Made by a program: the position numbers and the translations under genes. Below the pieces are notes generated by a model that ran no database searches, was not told the origin of the DNA, and saw only the letters and a program-made list of their open reading frames with translations. Below, in pieces: positions 8,237 through 17,102 of a stretch of 50,271 nt of DNA; within the stretch, counting starts at the first letter, position 1; each line of letters starts with the position of its first letter. Location of the stretch: the NCBI GenBank assembly GCA_023818695.1, contig JAMWCF010000004.1, forward strand, positions 1 through 50,271. Direction: 5' to 3'. Origin of the DNA: Candidatus Omnitrophota bacterium. Lineage in GTDB: Bacteria > Omnitrophota > Koll11 > 1-14-0-20-64-10.

Positions 8237-8563
8237 GTGAATCAAGAGATCGAACCCCTGGTCCGGTCACCGGTTACCATTGAATTCCTGGATGTGGCCG
8301 AATCGGCCTGTTTTCCAAGCGGCATCTCCCAGCATTACGTGCTGCAGGTCGACATCGCGCTGACGACGAGCCCACGCTACCACTACACCGCTCAAAAACT
8401 GCTGGTCCTGCGCAAAAGAACCGGGAAGACGGAATACGTGGAAGACGAGAGGGCGATTCCTGATTTCTTCGATTCGGACACATACCGGCGCTTGAAGGAA
8501 CGGCTCCTGCAGCTCTTCCAGGAAGCGGCGCAGCCCTCTCCCGCCTCCGATCCTGCCGGTTAA
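8237..8563 (+). CDS. Conserved-looking small cytoplasmic protein, function unknown
   Basis: 108 aa from a GTG at 8237 (AGG about 11 nt upstream); an ATG overlaps at 8235 in another frame. It has no signal peptide or membrane segment. The composition is that of an ordinary soluble protein: a beta-rich first half with an IEFLDVAES strand and a LQVDIALTTSPRYHYTA segment, then a C-terminal RRLKERLLQLFQEA helix. I do not recognise the family. It is one of only two credible plus-strand genes. Its TAA shares four bases (8560-8563, TTAA) with the stop of the convergent minus-strand operon. The region upstream holds the divergent riboswitch promoter; no strong promoter of its own was seen. Confidence 0.6.
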   Translation: MNQEIEPLVRSPVTIEFLDVAESACFPSGISQHYVLQVDIALTTSPRYHYTAQKLLVLRKRTGKTEYVEDERAIPDFFDSDTYRRLKERLLQLFQEAAQPSPASDPAG

Positions 8564-10332
8564 GGGCCAGCGGATTCCCTCGCCTTGAGCATCTTGAGAT
8601 TCGAAGCCGCCATCTCAAAGTCCGGGTCGATCTGGAGCGCTTTTTCCCACATCTCCTGCGCCTTCCCGAATTCACCCCTCTTGAAATAAACCGCCCCGAG
8701 GTTGTTGTAGACCGCCTTGTAGCCGGGGTTCAGCTGGAGGGCCTTCTCGTAGCTCCTGATGGCCTGTTCAAACTGGCCTGATTTCAGACAGGCGTTGCCC
8801 AGGTTGTTGTAGGTCTTCGGGTTATGCGGATTGAGCTGAAGGGCTTTCTGGTACTGGACAATGGCCCTTGGATAATCCCCTTTCAGGTCGTAGGCGATCC
8901 CCAGGTTGTCGTGGGCCTGATCGAATGCTGGGTTGATCCGGACCGCTTCCTGGAACTCCCGCACCGCCCTGTCGACCTCCCCCCGATCGAGAGAGAGAAC
9001 CCCCAGCTCGTTGTGCGCCCGGAAAGAACCGGGAGAATAGCGGATCGCCAGCTCGAAAAAGCCGACAGGGTCCCTCCAGATCCGGTTCTGCCGGATGGTC
9101 AGCGCCGAAAAAAGAACGAGGACGGCAACGGATACAAGAAACCCTCCCCTGCGAACGCTCCCTTTCAGTTCCGGCTTCAATAACTCCGTCCCATCGGCGA
9201 TCCCTCCTAAAATCGAGGCAAAAAAACCGATGGAGGGCAGGTAGAGCCAGTGATCCGCAATCGTTGTGTTGATCGGCACGATGTTGGCCATCGGCAGGAG
9301 AGCGATGAAAAACCAGCTCAAGCCGAAAAAACACCCTTTGGACCGTTTGTAAACCCAGGCCATGAAAAAGCCGATAGCCAGCAGGGCCGCTATCGAACCC
9401 CATGTTCGGAACTCCCAAAACCCGGCTGAAAACGGGATGCTCTTCTCTATGTGAATCCGGACCGGCACGAAGAGGGATCCGATGAGGCGGACGAAGGCCT
9501 CTGCCGTCGTCAGCAGGCGTACCGTCAGGGGAGGGGCCGCCTGCTCGGACGGCGTCGGGAAATTCAGGACGGTCAACCGGAGCGCCGCGTAAAGGCCCAG
9601 GAGGAGCACGAACGGAATCGTTTTCCAGGCCTGATCCTTCCGAAAAACCAGCACAGCCGCCAGCAGAAGCAGGGGAAAGGCCACAGCCATCTCCTTGGAC
9701 AGCAGAGCGCACAGGAAAGAAGCGAGGGACAGGAGATAGAGCAAAGGATTCAACGGCGCGCAAGCCGGTCTCCCTGTTTTCCCTGGTTTTCCGGGCTTCC
9801 CCTTCTTTGCCTCCGCCCCAACCCTGCTCGCTTCGTACCCCCATGCCTTGAAGAAGAGCCACAGGGAAAGGAGCGAGAAAAAGGCCGCCTGGGAATCGGC
9901 CCTGGAGGAGATGTAGTCGACCACGGTGCTGTTGATCGGGTGAACCAGGAAAAGCAGACCGGTTCCAACGGCGACCCACCGCCTCCCGAAAAGGAGATCG
10001 AAGAGCAGGAAGGAGAAAAAGGCGCACAGGATATGGAACACCAGGGAGGTGAGGTGGTAGCCCAACGGGTTCAGCTTCCAGATGGAAAAATCGAACAGAA
10101 GGAAAAGGGTCTGCAGGGGCCGGTAAAAGTTGCTCACCCCCGCCGTGCTGTCATAGAGGTGCCGGCTGAAGATTTCCGGCAGGTACCGCAGATCCCGGAT
10201 CAGGTGGTTGTTGACAACCAGGTACGGGTCGTCCCAGATAAAAGGGCTTTGCAGGGAGTTGGCATAGACGGCCAAGCCAATCAGCGCGTATCCCAGCAGG
10301 ACAACCGCGTTGAAAACCGGTTTTCTCCCCAT
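8560..10332 (-). CDS. TMTC-like polytopic membrane glycosyltransferase (GT-C) with C-terminal TPRs
   Basis: 590 aa from ATG 10332, in a TGATG junction with the upstream methyltransferase. The N-terminal two thirds is a multi-pass membrane region. Its first loop carries the paired acidic WDDPYLVVNN motif, and SSRADSQAAFF follows, both typical of O-mannosyl/PMT-like GT-C enzymes of the TMTC type. The last ~150 residues hold four TPR units, each with an A-x-N-x-L/NNLG pattern and PxxxxAxxNLG spacing. In related proteins the membrane part transfers sugar from a polyprenyl-phosphate donor to a protein outside the cytoplasmic membrane, and the TPRs bind substrate; that role is inferred here. It is the last gene of a five-gene glycan operon that includes a polyprenyl-phosphate sugar enzyme. 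Confidence 0.82.
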   Translation of the reverse strand: MGRKPVFNAVVLLGYALIGLAVYANSLQSPFIWDDPYLVVNNHLIRDLRYLPEIFSRHLYDSTAGVSNFYRPLQTLFLLFDFSIWKLNPLGYHLTSLVFHILCAFFSFLLFDLLFGRRWVAVGTGLLFLVHPINSTVVDYISSRADSQAAFFSLLSLWLFFKAWGYEASRVGAEAKKGKPGKPGKTGRPACAPLNPLLYLLSLASFLCALLSKEMAVAFPLLLLAAVLVFRKDQAWKTIPFVLLLGLYAALRLTVLNFPTPSEQAAPPLTVRLLTTAEAFVRLIGSLFVPVRIHIEKSIPFSAGFWEFRTWGSIAALLAIGFFMAWVYKRSKGCFFGLSWFFIALLPMANIVPINTTIADHWLYLPSIGFFASILGGIADGTELLKPELKGSVRRGGFLVSVAVLVLFSALTIRQNRIWRDPVGFFELAIRYSPGSFRAHNELGVLSLDRGEVDRAVREFQEAVRINPAFDQAHDNLGIAYDLKGDYPRAIVQYQKALQLNPHNPKTYNNLGNACLKSGQFEQAIRSYEKALQLNPGYKAVYNNLGAVYFKRGEFGKAQEMWEKALQIDPDFEMAASNLKMLKARESAGP

Positions 10333-11213
10333 CAAGCAGCCTTCCCCAAAACCCACAGGACGTTGCAAGGCGTCAGAAAATTCAGCGGGGTCGACAAACT
10401 GCTTATCATCCCCTTCGGGTTGAAAAGCTCGTAAAATCGGGCCGGGAACCGCCGGAGCCGCAGAAACCGGTAAAAGCTCGGCACCCAATTGGGGATCGTG
10501 TCGGTCCCCCTGTCGACGATCCGGATCCCGAGCCGGTCGAACAGGGCGAACAGCGACCGGCTGTTGAAATGCCACAGGTGCCGGGGAGGATCCCACAGGT
10601 TCCAGTACCTGCCGAAGAGCCGGCGTTCGAAACAGCCGGTGTTCGGCACCACGACATAAAAGGAGGAAACACCCGATTCCCTCAGATTGTTCAGCAGCAT
10701 GGCCGGCTCTTTGACGTGCTCCAGAACATGCCGGATGATTGCCGTCGCGCAGCCCCGAATGCCTGGATTTTCAATCCGGCAGCGGTCATAATCGATGCGG
10801 GCGTAAGGAACATCCTGTCTCTCCTTCAGCAGCAGGGGCCGTTCCGGCTGCGAATCAACAGCCAACACGGGAAATCCCCTGGACCAGATGAGGCGCGAGA
10901 AATCCCCCGTCCCGCATCCTATGTCGACGAACATCCCCGGCTCGATCCGGCGAAGGATCCTGTTGAGTTCCATGGAAAGCAGGATGTTTTTGAGGACGGA
11001 ATGGATCCTGCCGGGGGCCGACTTCATCAGGATGCCGACGTCCGCCTGGTAATACCTGCTCAAGTCGTCCGGCACAGGGACCGTCTTCATCACCGAACAG
11101 CAGTCCCACTCTTCGATCGAAAAGGTTTCCGGACCCGCGATATCCGGCACACCGTCGATCCTCCGGCCGGGTTTTGAACCGGGTCGACCGCAGATCAGGC
11201 AACCGGACGTCAC
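10332..11213 (-). CDS. SAM-dependent methyltransferase with N-terminal Cys-rich segment
   Basis: 293 aa. I chose GTG 11213 because it overlaps the TGA of the upstream glycosyltransferase (GTGA) with a GGAGGGAGG ribosome site; the frame upstream is another gene's shadow. The N-terminus has a CLICG motif and a CC pair, possibly a small metal site. Motif I of class I methyltransferases is clear (VDIGCGTGDFSRLIW), followed by VLAVDSQ, and RHVLEHVKEP gives the H-x-L-E-H pattern of Methyltransf_23/11 enzymes. The substrate is unknown. Its place between a GT9 enzyme and a GT-C enzyme suggests methylation of a surface glycan or lipid-linked sugar. Confidence 0.82.
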   Translation of the reverse strand: MTSGCLICGRPGSKPGRRIDGVPDIAGPETFSIEEWDCCSVMKTVPVPDDLSRYYQADVGILMKSAPGRIHSVLKNILLSMELNRILRRIEPGMFVDIGCGTGDFSRLIWSRGFPVLAVDSQPERPLLLKERQDVPYARIDYDRCRIENPGIRGCATAIIRHVLEHVKEPAMLLNNLRESGVSSFYVVVPNTGCFERRLFGRYWNLWDPPRHLWHFNSRSLFALFDRLGIRIVDRGTDTIPNWVPSFYRFLRLRRFPARFYELFNPKGMISSLSTPLNFLTPCNVLWVLGKAA

Positions 11214-12361
11214 CCCTCCCTCCGGGGGAGCAGGAGATCCGACGCCGCAGCAGCAATCTCCTGCGCTGGAATCTCCTGAAGGCACCGGACATGGATCGGA
11301 CAGGCGGGGGTATAGCCGAACCGGGTGCAGGGACTGCAGGGCAGATGCCGGTTCAGGACCCGGACCAGGCCGCCCGGGGGAGCCCATTTCTCCTCGATCC
11401 CGGAGCCGAAGAGGGCGACCACCGGCGTCCCGAGGCCGTAAGCCAGATGCATCAGCCCGGAGTCGGCGCCGATAAAAACCGTGGAAGCCCTCAAAAGGGC
11501 GGCTGTCTGGAGAATGCTTGTTTTCCCCGCCATGTTGATCAAGGACGTTCCTTGGCACGATCCCTCAATCCGTTCCGCCAGAGGAGCTTCCTGCTTGCTC
11601 CCTATCAGGCAGACCGAAAATCCCCTCTCAAGCAGAAGGGAAACCAGCCGGAGGAGCTTTCCCTCTTCCAGCCGGCGCTCCCGGATCGACCCTCCCAAAG
11701 CGACCGCCGCGGCATTCCTGCCCTCCAGAAGCCGGCGCGCCCAATCGGCCTCTTCCCGGGGGAGAGCCAGAAACGGCCTGCTCCAATCCCACCGGTGCAT
11801 CCGCCCGGTGACGGCCCGCAGCATGTTCAGGAAAGAGATCCCTTCGAACTCATCGTGCCGGTACGCGACCATCTTCGTGTAGCAATGGCGGCGCAGGGGA
11901 TTCGTGTCAAAACCGATCCGGCACGGGGCGTTCAAAGAGGCGGCGATAAAGGCGTTGAGCAGGTGCCATTGCTCGGTGTCGAACACGAGATCGTATCTGT
12001 CGGCTTTCAGGATCCCCCACCACCTCCAGGGAGCCGTATCATAGCAGTAAACGCGGCGGATCGCCGAGTCCGGCGCCATCTTGAAAACTCCTGCGTTTCT
12101 TCCTTCCGCCAGCACATCGATGGTCGCTTGTGGAAAGGTCTCCTTGAGCTGTCGGATCATCGGCACCAGAAGAACCGCGTCCCCCAGCCCCCCCGGCCGG
12201 ATGATCAAGACCCGGTTCACCTCCTCCGGCACCGGCTTCTCCGCCGGGCGCCGGAAGCGGCCGGGAAACAGGAGAATCCGCCCAACGCACCAGTCGAGGA
12301 GCTTCAATCCCTTGATGCGCCACGGACCAGAACAGGCGACGACCTCCCTTAGAGTCGGCAT
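11210..12361 (-). CDS. Glycosyltransferase family 9 (heptosyltransferase-like)
   Basis: 383 aa from ATG 12361. The N-terminal Rossmann half contains RVLIIRPGGLGDAVLLVPM, the signature of GT9/heptosyltransferases. The C-terminal half has GADSGLMHLAYGLGTP and VVALFG, which form the nucleotide-sugar site. Near the end is a conserved-looking CSPCTRFGYTPACPIHVRC cluster, as in RfaF/RfaQ-like enzymes. It probably adds a heptose or other sugar to a lipid-linked glycan such as LPS core on the cytoplasmic face. It follows the UbiA-type gene by 7 bp and overlaps the methyltransferase by 4 bp. Confidence 0.88.
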   Translation of the reverse strand: MPTLREVVACSGPWRIKGLKLLDWCVGRILLFPGRFRRPAEKPVPEEVNRVLIIRPGGLGDAVLLVPMIRQLKETFPQATIDVLAEGRNAGVFKMAPDSAIRRVYCYDTAPWRWWGILKADRYDLVFDTEQWHLLNAFIAASLNAPCRIGFDTNPLRRHCYTKMVAYRHDEFEGISFLNMLRAVTGRMHRWDWSRPFLALPREEADWARRLLEGRNAAAVALGGSIRERRLEEGKLLRLVSLLLERGFSVCLIGSKQEAPLAERIEGSCQGTSLINMAGKTSILQTAALLRASTVFIGADSGLMHLAYGLGTPVVALFGSGIEEKWAPPGGLVRVLNRHLPCSPCTRFGYTPACPIHVRCLQEIPAQEIAAAASDLLLPRREG

Positions 12362-12368
12362 CCAACTC

Positions 12369-13238
12369 TCAACGATACAGGGTCAGGATGACCGATCCGA
12401 TCCATAAAAGAAGGGCCAGGAGCAGCGGCGGATCCGATAAAACGGCGTCGGTCGGATCCAGCGCTTTCTTCTGGATGTGCATCAAGTAAAGGTACCGGAA
12501 AATCCCGTAAACCACAAAAGGAACCGTGTAGATGAAGCCGAACTGGCCCACTCTGGAGGTCACCTCCGGGGAGACGCAGTAGAGGGCGTAGCAGAGGATG
12601 GCGGAGGCGGTCAGGATGGCGGTCAGCTGATCGATGAAAGCCGGGCTGTAATCGGACAGAACTTTTCGGTGGCGCAGGGCGGAGGAATGCAGGACGGCCA
12701 ATTCCTGACGGCGCTTCGACAAACCAAGAAAAAGCCCCAGGAAAAACATGCTCAACTGCAGCCAGTGGGAAGGGATCACGTTCACCGCGACGGCCCCGGC
12801 CCAGACCCTTACGACAAACCCTCCGGAAATGGTCATGGCGTCGAGAATAACCTGCTTCTTGAGGACGGCGGAGTAGGCGGCGTTCATGGCAAGATAAACC
12901 AGAAGGACCCCTCCCAGACGGGGATCCTGCCGGTAGGCCAGCGCCTCGGCGGCCGCCATCAGCGCGGCCGAAAGAACCCAGACCTGCCGGAGAGGAATCT
13001 TTTCGGCGGCAATCGGCCTGTTCCTTTTCATGGGGTGGAACCGGTCCACCCGCCTGTCTAAGAGGTCGTTCATCAAGTAGACGCCGCTGGAGGCCATACA
13101 AAAAATGCCGACTGCGAAGAGGGCGTCGGCGATCAGGGCCGGATCGGTCATCTTCGCGGAGAAAATGAGGGGAGCCATAATGACGACGTTTTTCAGCCAC
13201 TGCCTGACCCGCAGACTATCTAGAAACGCCGCGATCAT
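12369..13238 (-). CDS. UbiA-family prenyl-phosphate phosphoribosyltransferase (DPPR synthase-like)
   Basis: 289 aa with about nine membrane helices. The first UbiA aspartate motif reads NDLLDRRVDRFHPMKRNRP (about residues 57-75). The second region, YSAVLKKQVILDAMTISGGF, carries the loop seen in decaprenyl-phosphate phosphoribosyltransferases (Rv3806c type), where PRPP and polyprenyl phosphate are joined. The HP-x-K-x-x-RP pattern favours this subgroup over quinone prenyltransferases. A GGAGGCGGC site precedes the ATG, and the start overlaps the upstream stop by 4 bp. The product could supply a lipid-linked pentose donor to the GT-C enzymes of the same operon. Confidence 0.85.
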   Translation of the reverse strand: MIAAFLDSLRVRQWLKNVVIMAPLIFSAKMTDPALIADALFAVGIFCMASSGVYLMNDLLDRRVDRFHPMKRNRPIAAEKIPLRQVWVLSAALMAAAEALAYRQDPRLGGVLLVYLAMNAAYSAVLKKQVILDAMTISGGFVVRVWAGAVAVNVIPSHWLQLSMFFLGLFLGLSKRRQELAVLHSSALRHRKVLSDYSPAFIDQLTAILTASAILCYALYCVSPEVTSRVGQFGFIYTVPFVVYGIFRYLYLMHIQKKALDPTDAVLSDPPLLLALLLWIGSVILTLYR

Positions 13239-15184
13239 GCCGCCTCCTTGATCGAAATTTTTCCGAAAGGAATATCCAGAGGGCTGGGAAAGAGTCCTTC
13301 CCTCTCCGCGTGAGGAACGACGCGCCGGTTCAACTCATCCAGAAGGCGGACCATGACGGTGTAAGTGCCCGCCGGAATCCTCTTCGGGACAAGCAGCCAC
13401 AGGTGTTCCCGGAACAGATACCCCGGCTCCCAGAGCGAGGTGGGGTAAAACCGGTATCCGATCGGGTGGATCGTCTCCTTGACCGGTTTGCCCTCCGCAT
13501 TGAACCACGTCAGCTGAACGGCATACATCGTCTGTCCCTCAAAAACCGTCTGCCAAACAAGGGAAAGTGGTATCGCCTGACCCGGCTGTGCCGAGCCCAC
13601 TTCCTGCTGTTCGGGCTTAAGAAGACGCATCCCCCCTTCAAACTGCCAGTAAGATTCCCTGCGCAACTGGATCTTCTCCTGGCTTATTTCGAAGAGATGG
13701 ATCGGGGAGGGTTCGCCCCTCTTTAAAAAGACAAGCCCCTCAACCGCTTCGATGAGCCGCCACGGGTGCCGATGGTAGAAAATGTAGAGGTTGTTTGCCA
13801 GCTTCGGCATCTGGAGGAGCTTGCTGATCATCTGCGGGTCGTTGACATCGATCAGCAGGTATTCGGCCTGCTCCGGCATGACGTATTCCTTTCGCTCATC
13901 GGCCATTCGGTTGCGGTTCATGTAGACGTTGTGAAACCCATACAGATGCTCTCTGGAAGACAAGGGGGCGAGGAAGTGGAAAGAGGCGATCACTCCGGCA
14001 TCGGTCGGGATTTTCCGGATCAATTCGGCCCGCTTCCAGTCCATGTCATCCCGAAAAAGCTTCACGGGAAAGGAAAACTGCTCCGGCGTCGTGACCCCCC
14101 AGGGACCCCACATCCACTGTGAAAAAATGGATGAGCCGATCAGCGCGAGGCCCAACAGCAGGGGAAGCGGCCTGAATCCCGGAAAGAGCTTCAGAAGGCG
14201 GCCGGCGCCGTAGGCGGCCCCCAGGAAAACGAAGGAAGAGGGGGTCGCCGCGTAATGGTAAAAGATCTGCTGTTCGGGAAACCTCTTCGAAAACATGTTC
14301 AGGAGGAAAACCGGCGCCGCCATCAGCATCTTATCCACGCCGAGGAGGTTCAGAAACCCGACTGGCGCCGACAGGAGCAGCAGCCACCAGGCGTTGCTTT
14401 TTGAGAAGAAGAAATGGAGCGCCGGGCCCGGATGGAAGAAGAAATTCTTGACCACCGCCCCGGGCGAATCCCCCAGGTGATCGTAGAGGGTCCAATAGGC
14501 GGAGATCTCACCCCGGTGGGATGGAATGATCCAGAAGACGGCTGCGACAAAATAAGCCGCGGCCGCCGCCCCCACAACCGCCCACCATCCCTTTTCTTTC
14601 CTGGAAAAGAATCCCGCGAGAGCGAACATCAGGACGACCAGAGGCAAACTCTCCTTCAGCAGAATGGACGCCGCGGCGGCCGCCGTGAAGAGGAGGCGGC
14701 GGTTCTCGATGAAGGCCAGACAAAGCGTCATGAGCAGCAGCGGCGCCAGCGACTCGAAATCGAACTCAAAAGCAATCGTGTGGGTCAGCGGCGGATAGAG
14801 GAGGAAGGCGACGGCAAAACAGCGCGCCAGCAGGGGGCCGCAGATCGGCCTGACGATCGCGTAGAGCGGGATGGCCGCGGCCGTGCAGAAAAAAACCTTC
14901 AGTAGAAGCAGAAAAACGGGGGAACCGGCAACCCTGTAAAGAGGGGCGAGGAGGTAAACCAGCAGGTTCGCGTGGTTTCCGAGGATGTGAACCTGCATGA
15001 TGGAGCTGACCGGATTGCCGTGGCTTAAGTTCCACAGCATTTGGGCCGAGAGGGCCAGATCCCAATCGAAAAATTCGAAGGTCCAGAAGCGAAGGAATAG
15101 AAGAGCCGACCAGACGAGAAAAGCGGCGGCCGTGACAGCAAGGAGGAACGGGTCGACTTTTTTAGTCAGAGATCCCAGGGTCAT
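13235..15184 (-). CDS. DUF2079 membrane protein, predicted GT-C glycosyltransferase
   Basis: 649 aa. About ten membrane helices fill residues 12-400. The early motif FEFFDWDLALSAQMLWNLSHG with a following Q-V-H-I-L-G-N-H-A segment is characteristic of DUF2079 (recognised from memory), a GT-C-like family. The last ~230 residues form a soluble beta-rich exported domain. ATG 15184 is forced, because an in-frame TGA lies just upstream. A well-placed GGAGGG instead serves an out-of-frame 10-codon ORF (ATG near 15195) that overlaps the true start, so translation may be coupled. First gene of a five-gene minus-strand operon divergent from the Ig-domain gene. Confidence 0.82.
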   Translation of the reverse strand: MTLGSLTKKVDPFLLAVTAAAFLVWSALLFLRFWTFEFFDWDLALSAQMLWNLSHGNPVSSIMQVHILGNHANLLVYLLAPLYRVAGSPVFLLLLKVFFCTAAAIPLYAIVRPICGPLLARCFAVAFLLYPPLTHTIAFEFDFESLAPLLLMTLCLAFIENRRLLFTAAAAASILLKESLPLVVLMFALAGFFSRKEKGWWAVVGAAAAAYFVAAVFWIIPSHRGEISAYWTLYDHLGDSPGAVVKNFFFHPGPALHFFFSKSNAWWLLLLSAPVGFLNLLGVDKMLMAAPVFLLNMFSKRFPEQQIFYHYAATPSSFVFLGAAYGAGRLLKLFPGFRPLPLLLGLALIGSSIFSQWMWGPWGVTTPEQFSFPVKLFRDDMDWKRAELIRKIPTDAGVIASFHFLAPLSSREHLYGFHNVYMNRNRMADERKEYVMPEQAEYLLIDVNDPQMISKLLQMPKLANNLYIFYHRHPWRLIEAVEGLVFLKRGEPSPIHLFEISQEKIQLRRESYWQFEGGMRLLKPEQQEVGSAQPGQAIPLSLVWQTVFEGQTMYAVQLTWFNAEGKPVKETIHPIGYRFYPTSLWEPGYLFREHLWLLVPKRIPAGTYTVMVRLLDELNRRVVPHAEREGLFPSPLDIPFGKISIKEAA

Positions 15185-15187
15185 TGA

Positions 15188-15217
15188 TTGTCATGTACGA
15201 TCCCTCCATAGTATACT
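15188..15217 (+). promoter_or_regulatory. Sigma70-like promoter for the plus-strand Ig-domain gene
   Basis: TTGTCA (15188-15193), 18-bp spacer, TATACT (15212-15217). The -10 lies in the 8-bp palindrome AGTATACT (15210-15217), so it could also serve the divergent minus-strand operon. A small CTTCG/CGAAG hairpin (15216-15229) falls at the predicted transcript start. Confidence 0.45.
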
Positions 15218-15245
15218 TCGACTACGAAGTCAGTGGAGGAATGAA

Positions 15246-17099
15246 TTGCGTCGATTATCGGCTGCGAGGTGCGCCATCCTGGGAATCGCGCTGTGGGGAA
15301 CGTTGGCGCTCGCGATCTGCCCCTATCCCCTCCTCTCTCAAGAACAGACGGACCCTCGAAGCGGGCCGGTCCAGATCGACAAGCCGGCCGAAGGACAGTT
15401 CATCAGAGGGACCGTTTCCATCCGGATTCGGACGGACTCCTCCGAAGCAATCGGGCAGGTCATGGTGTCGCGTGACAACTCTTTCCTGGACTCCTCGGAC
15501 AAAGCTCCCTACGACGTTTCCTGGGACACGCGGCTGGAAGCGGACGGACCGCACACGCTGACGGCCCGTCTCCAGACCTCCGACGGGCGGTGGAGCGGCT
15601 CCTCCGAACCGGTCGGCGTCGTCGTTGACAACACCCCTCCGGAGATCCGGATCCTCTCCCCGGAGGACAAAAGCGTGATCGCCGGAAAGATGGAGCTTCG
15701 GGCGGACGCCTCCGACAACTTTGGGGTGTCCGAGGTTCGCTTCTTCATCGGGAATGTCATGGTGGGGTCGGTCTCCGCCGACCCCTACGCGATCAGATGG
15801 GACCCCGCTTCCTTTCCGAACACCACCCATATCCTGAAAGCATCCGCCGTGGACCGAGCCGGCAATGAAGCCGTCTCCCAGAGCGTCCGGATCAAGGTCT
15901 CCAACCCCAACAATCCCCCCCTGCTGAATCCCCTGCCCGCCGTCCTGGAGGCCAACGAAGGGGAAACCTTCTCCCTTTCCCTCTCCGCCTACGACCCGGA
16001 GGGTCCCCGGGACCCGGTCACTTTCAAAGCACAGGGACTTCTGCCCTGGATGAGCTTCGATGAAAAAAAGGGAGAGCTCCTGGGAACGGCCCCTTTCAGC
16101 CTGGCGTCGATGGTGGAACCGGAGTGGACGGCCCAAATGACTTTCCGGGCGTGCGACCCCCAGCCACTGTGCAGCGAACCGCAGATCGTGACCCTGCGCG
16201 TCTTCCATGTCAACCGAGCGCCGGAGATCTCTCCCCTGCCCCGGCGTGAGGTTTACGAAGGGGAACCCCTTATCTTCACCATCGGCTCCGCTCTGGACCC
16301 GGACAAAGATCCGCTCACCTATTCGGCGCGGCGGCTTCCTCCCTGGCTGAAATTCGACCCGAAAACCCTGACTTTCAGCGGGACGCCCGGTTTCGACACC
16401 GCTTCCACCGATGAGCCGGAAACCGACTATCCTAAGGTCCGGGTCATCGTCTGCGATCCGGAACCTCTGTGCGCCGCCGCCGAATTCGACGTCGTCGTCC
16501 GAGACACGAACAGGCCGCCGGAGCTGGAAAAGATCGGGTCACAGATCGCCGTCGAAGGGACGCTCCTCGAGTTCGAGGTCCGGGCCGAAGACCCGGATGG
16601 TGACGCGCTCGCCTTTTCCGCCGCACCGCTGCCCGAAGGGGCCTCTTTCATCGGCGACCGGGACGGGACAGCAACCTTCTCCTGGAAGACGCGGCTCGAC
16701 CAGGCAGGCCGGTATCTGGTGACATTTTCAGTTGAGGAAACGCAAGGCCGGCTTTCCGACAAGGAAGAGGTGGCGATCGTCCTCCAGGAAACATCCCTTT
16801 CGATTTCAGGATTCGTTCACAGGAGCGGTTCAGGAGAGCCGGTCGAGGGGGCGGTCTTGAGTTTGGAGCGATCCGGACAGGTCAGCAAAACAGCGACAAC
16901 GGACAAGGATGGTTTCTACCTGATCAGCGGCGCTGCCCCGGGCACCTATTCAGTCAGAGTCAGCTACACGCCGAACTATGAATTTTCATCCGAAGGCCAG
17001 AGTCTCGCGGGACTGCACTTCGATCCAATCAGCCGTCCGATCACCCTGACCGACTCGGACCAGCAGAAGGTCAACTTCACCGGCATTCCGTACGAATAA
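15246..17099 (+). CDS. Exported multi-domain Ig/cadherin-like protein with C-terminal carboxypeptidase-regulatory-like domain
   Basis: 617 aa. I chose a TTG at 15246 because GGAGGA sits 6-7 nt upstream and a normal signal peptide follows (MRRLSAARCAILG then a hydrophobic core to about residue 30). An ATG at 15241 reads out of frame. In order there are two bacterial Ig-like domains (about 38-225, each with a VDNTPPEIRILSP or DKPAEGQFIRG opening), three He_PIG/cadherin-like domains (about 225-515, each with an NxPPxLxxL start and a DPDGDxL or DPDKDPL calcium-type loop), and a final CarboxypepD_reg/SdrD-B-like domain (about 518-617) with a SGFVHRSGSGEPVEGA opening. Probably a cell-surface binding or structural protein. 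It ends 3 bp from the stop of the convergent coiled-coil gene. Confidence 0.83.
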   Translation: MRRLSAARCAILGIALWGTLALAICPYPLLSQEQTDPRSGPVQIDKPAEGQFIRGTVSIRIRTDSSEAIGQVMVSRDNSFLDSSDKAPYDVSWDTRLEADGPHTLTARLQTSDGRWSGSSEPVGVVVDNTPPEIRILSPEDKSVIAGKMELRADASDNFGVSEVRFFIGNVMVGSVSADPYAIRWDPASFPNTTHILKASAVDRAGNEAVSQSVRIKVSNPNNPPLLNPLPAVLEANEGETFSLSLSAYDPEGPRDPVTFKAQGLLPWMSFDEKKGELLGTAPFSLASMVEPEWTAQMTFRACDPQPLCSEPQIVTLRVFHVNRAPEISPLPRREVYEGEPLIFTIGSALDPDKDPLTYSARRLPPWLKFDPKTLTFSGTPGFDTASTDEPETDYPKVRVIVCDPEPLCAAAEFDVVVRDTNRPPELEKIGSQIAVEGTLLEFEVRAEDPDGDALAFSAAPLPEGASFIGDRDGTATFSWKTRLDQAGRYLVTFSVEETQGRLSDKEEVAIVLQETSLSISGFVHRSGSGEPVEGAVLSLERSGQVSKTATTDKDGFYLISGAAPGTYSVRVSYTPNYEFSSEGQSLAGLHFDPISRPITLTDSDQQKVNFTGIPYE

Positions 17100-17102
17100 A
17101 AA

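Noticed and set aside
11214..11558. Longer N-terminus for the methyltransferase
   Set aside because: The extension is a shadow of the GT9 gene in another frame. GTG 11213 has GGAGGGAGG and overlaps the GT9 stop.
14997..15245. N-terminal extension of the plus-strand Ig-domain gene
   Set aside because: The extension is antisense to the DUF2079 gene. The TTG at 15246 has an ideal ribosome site and directly precedes a signal peptide.
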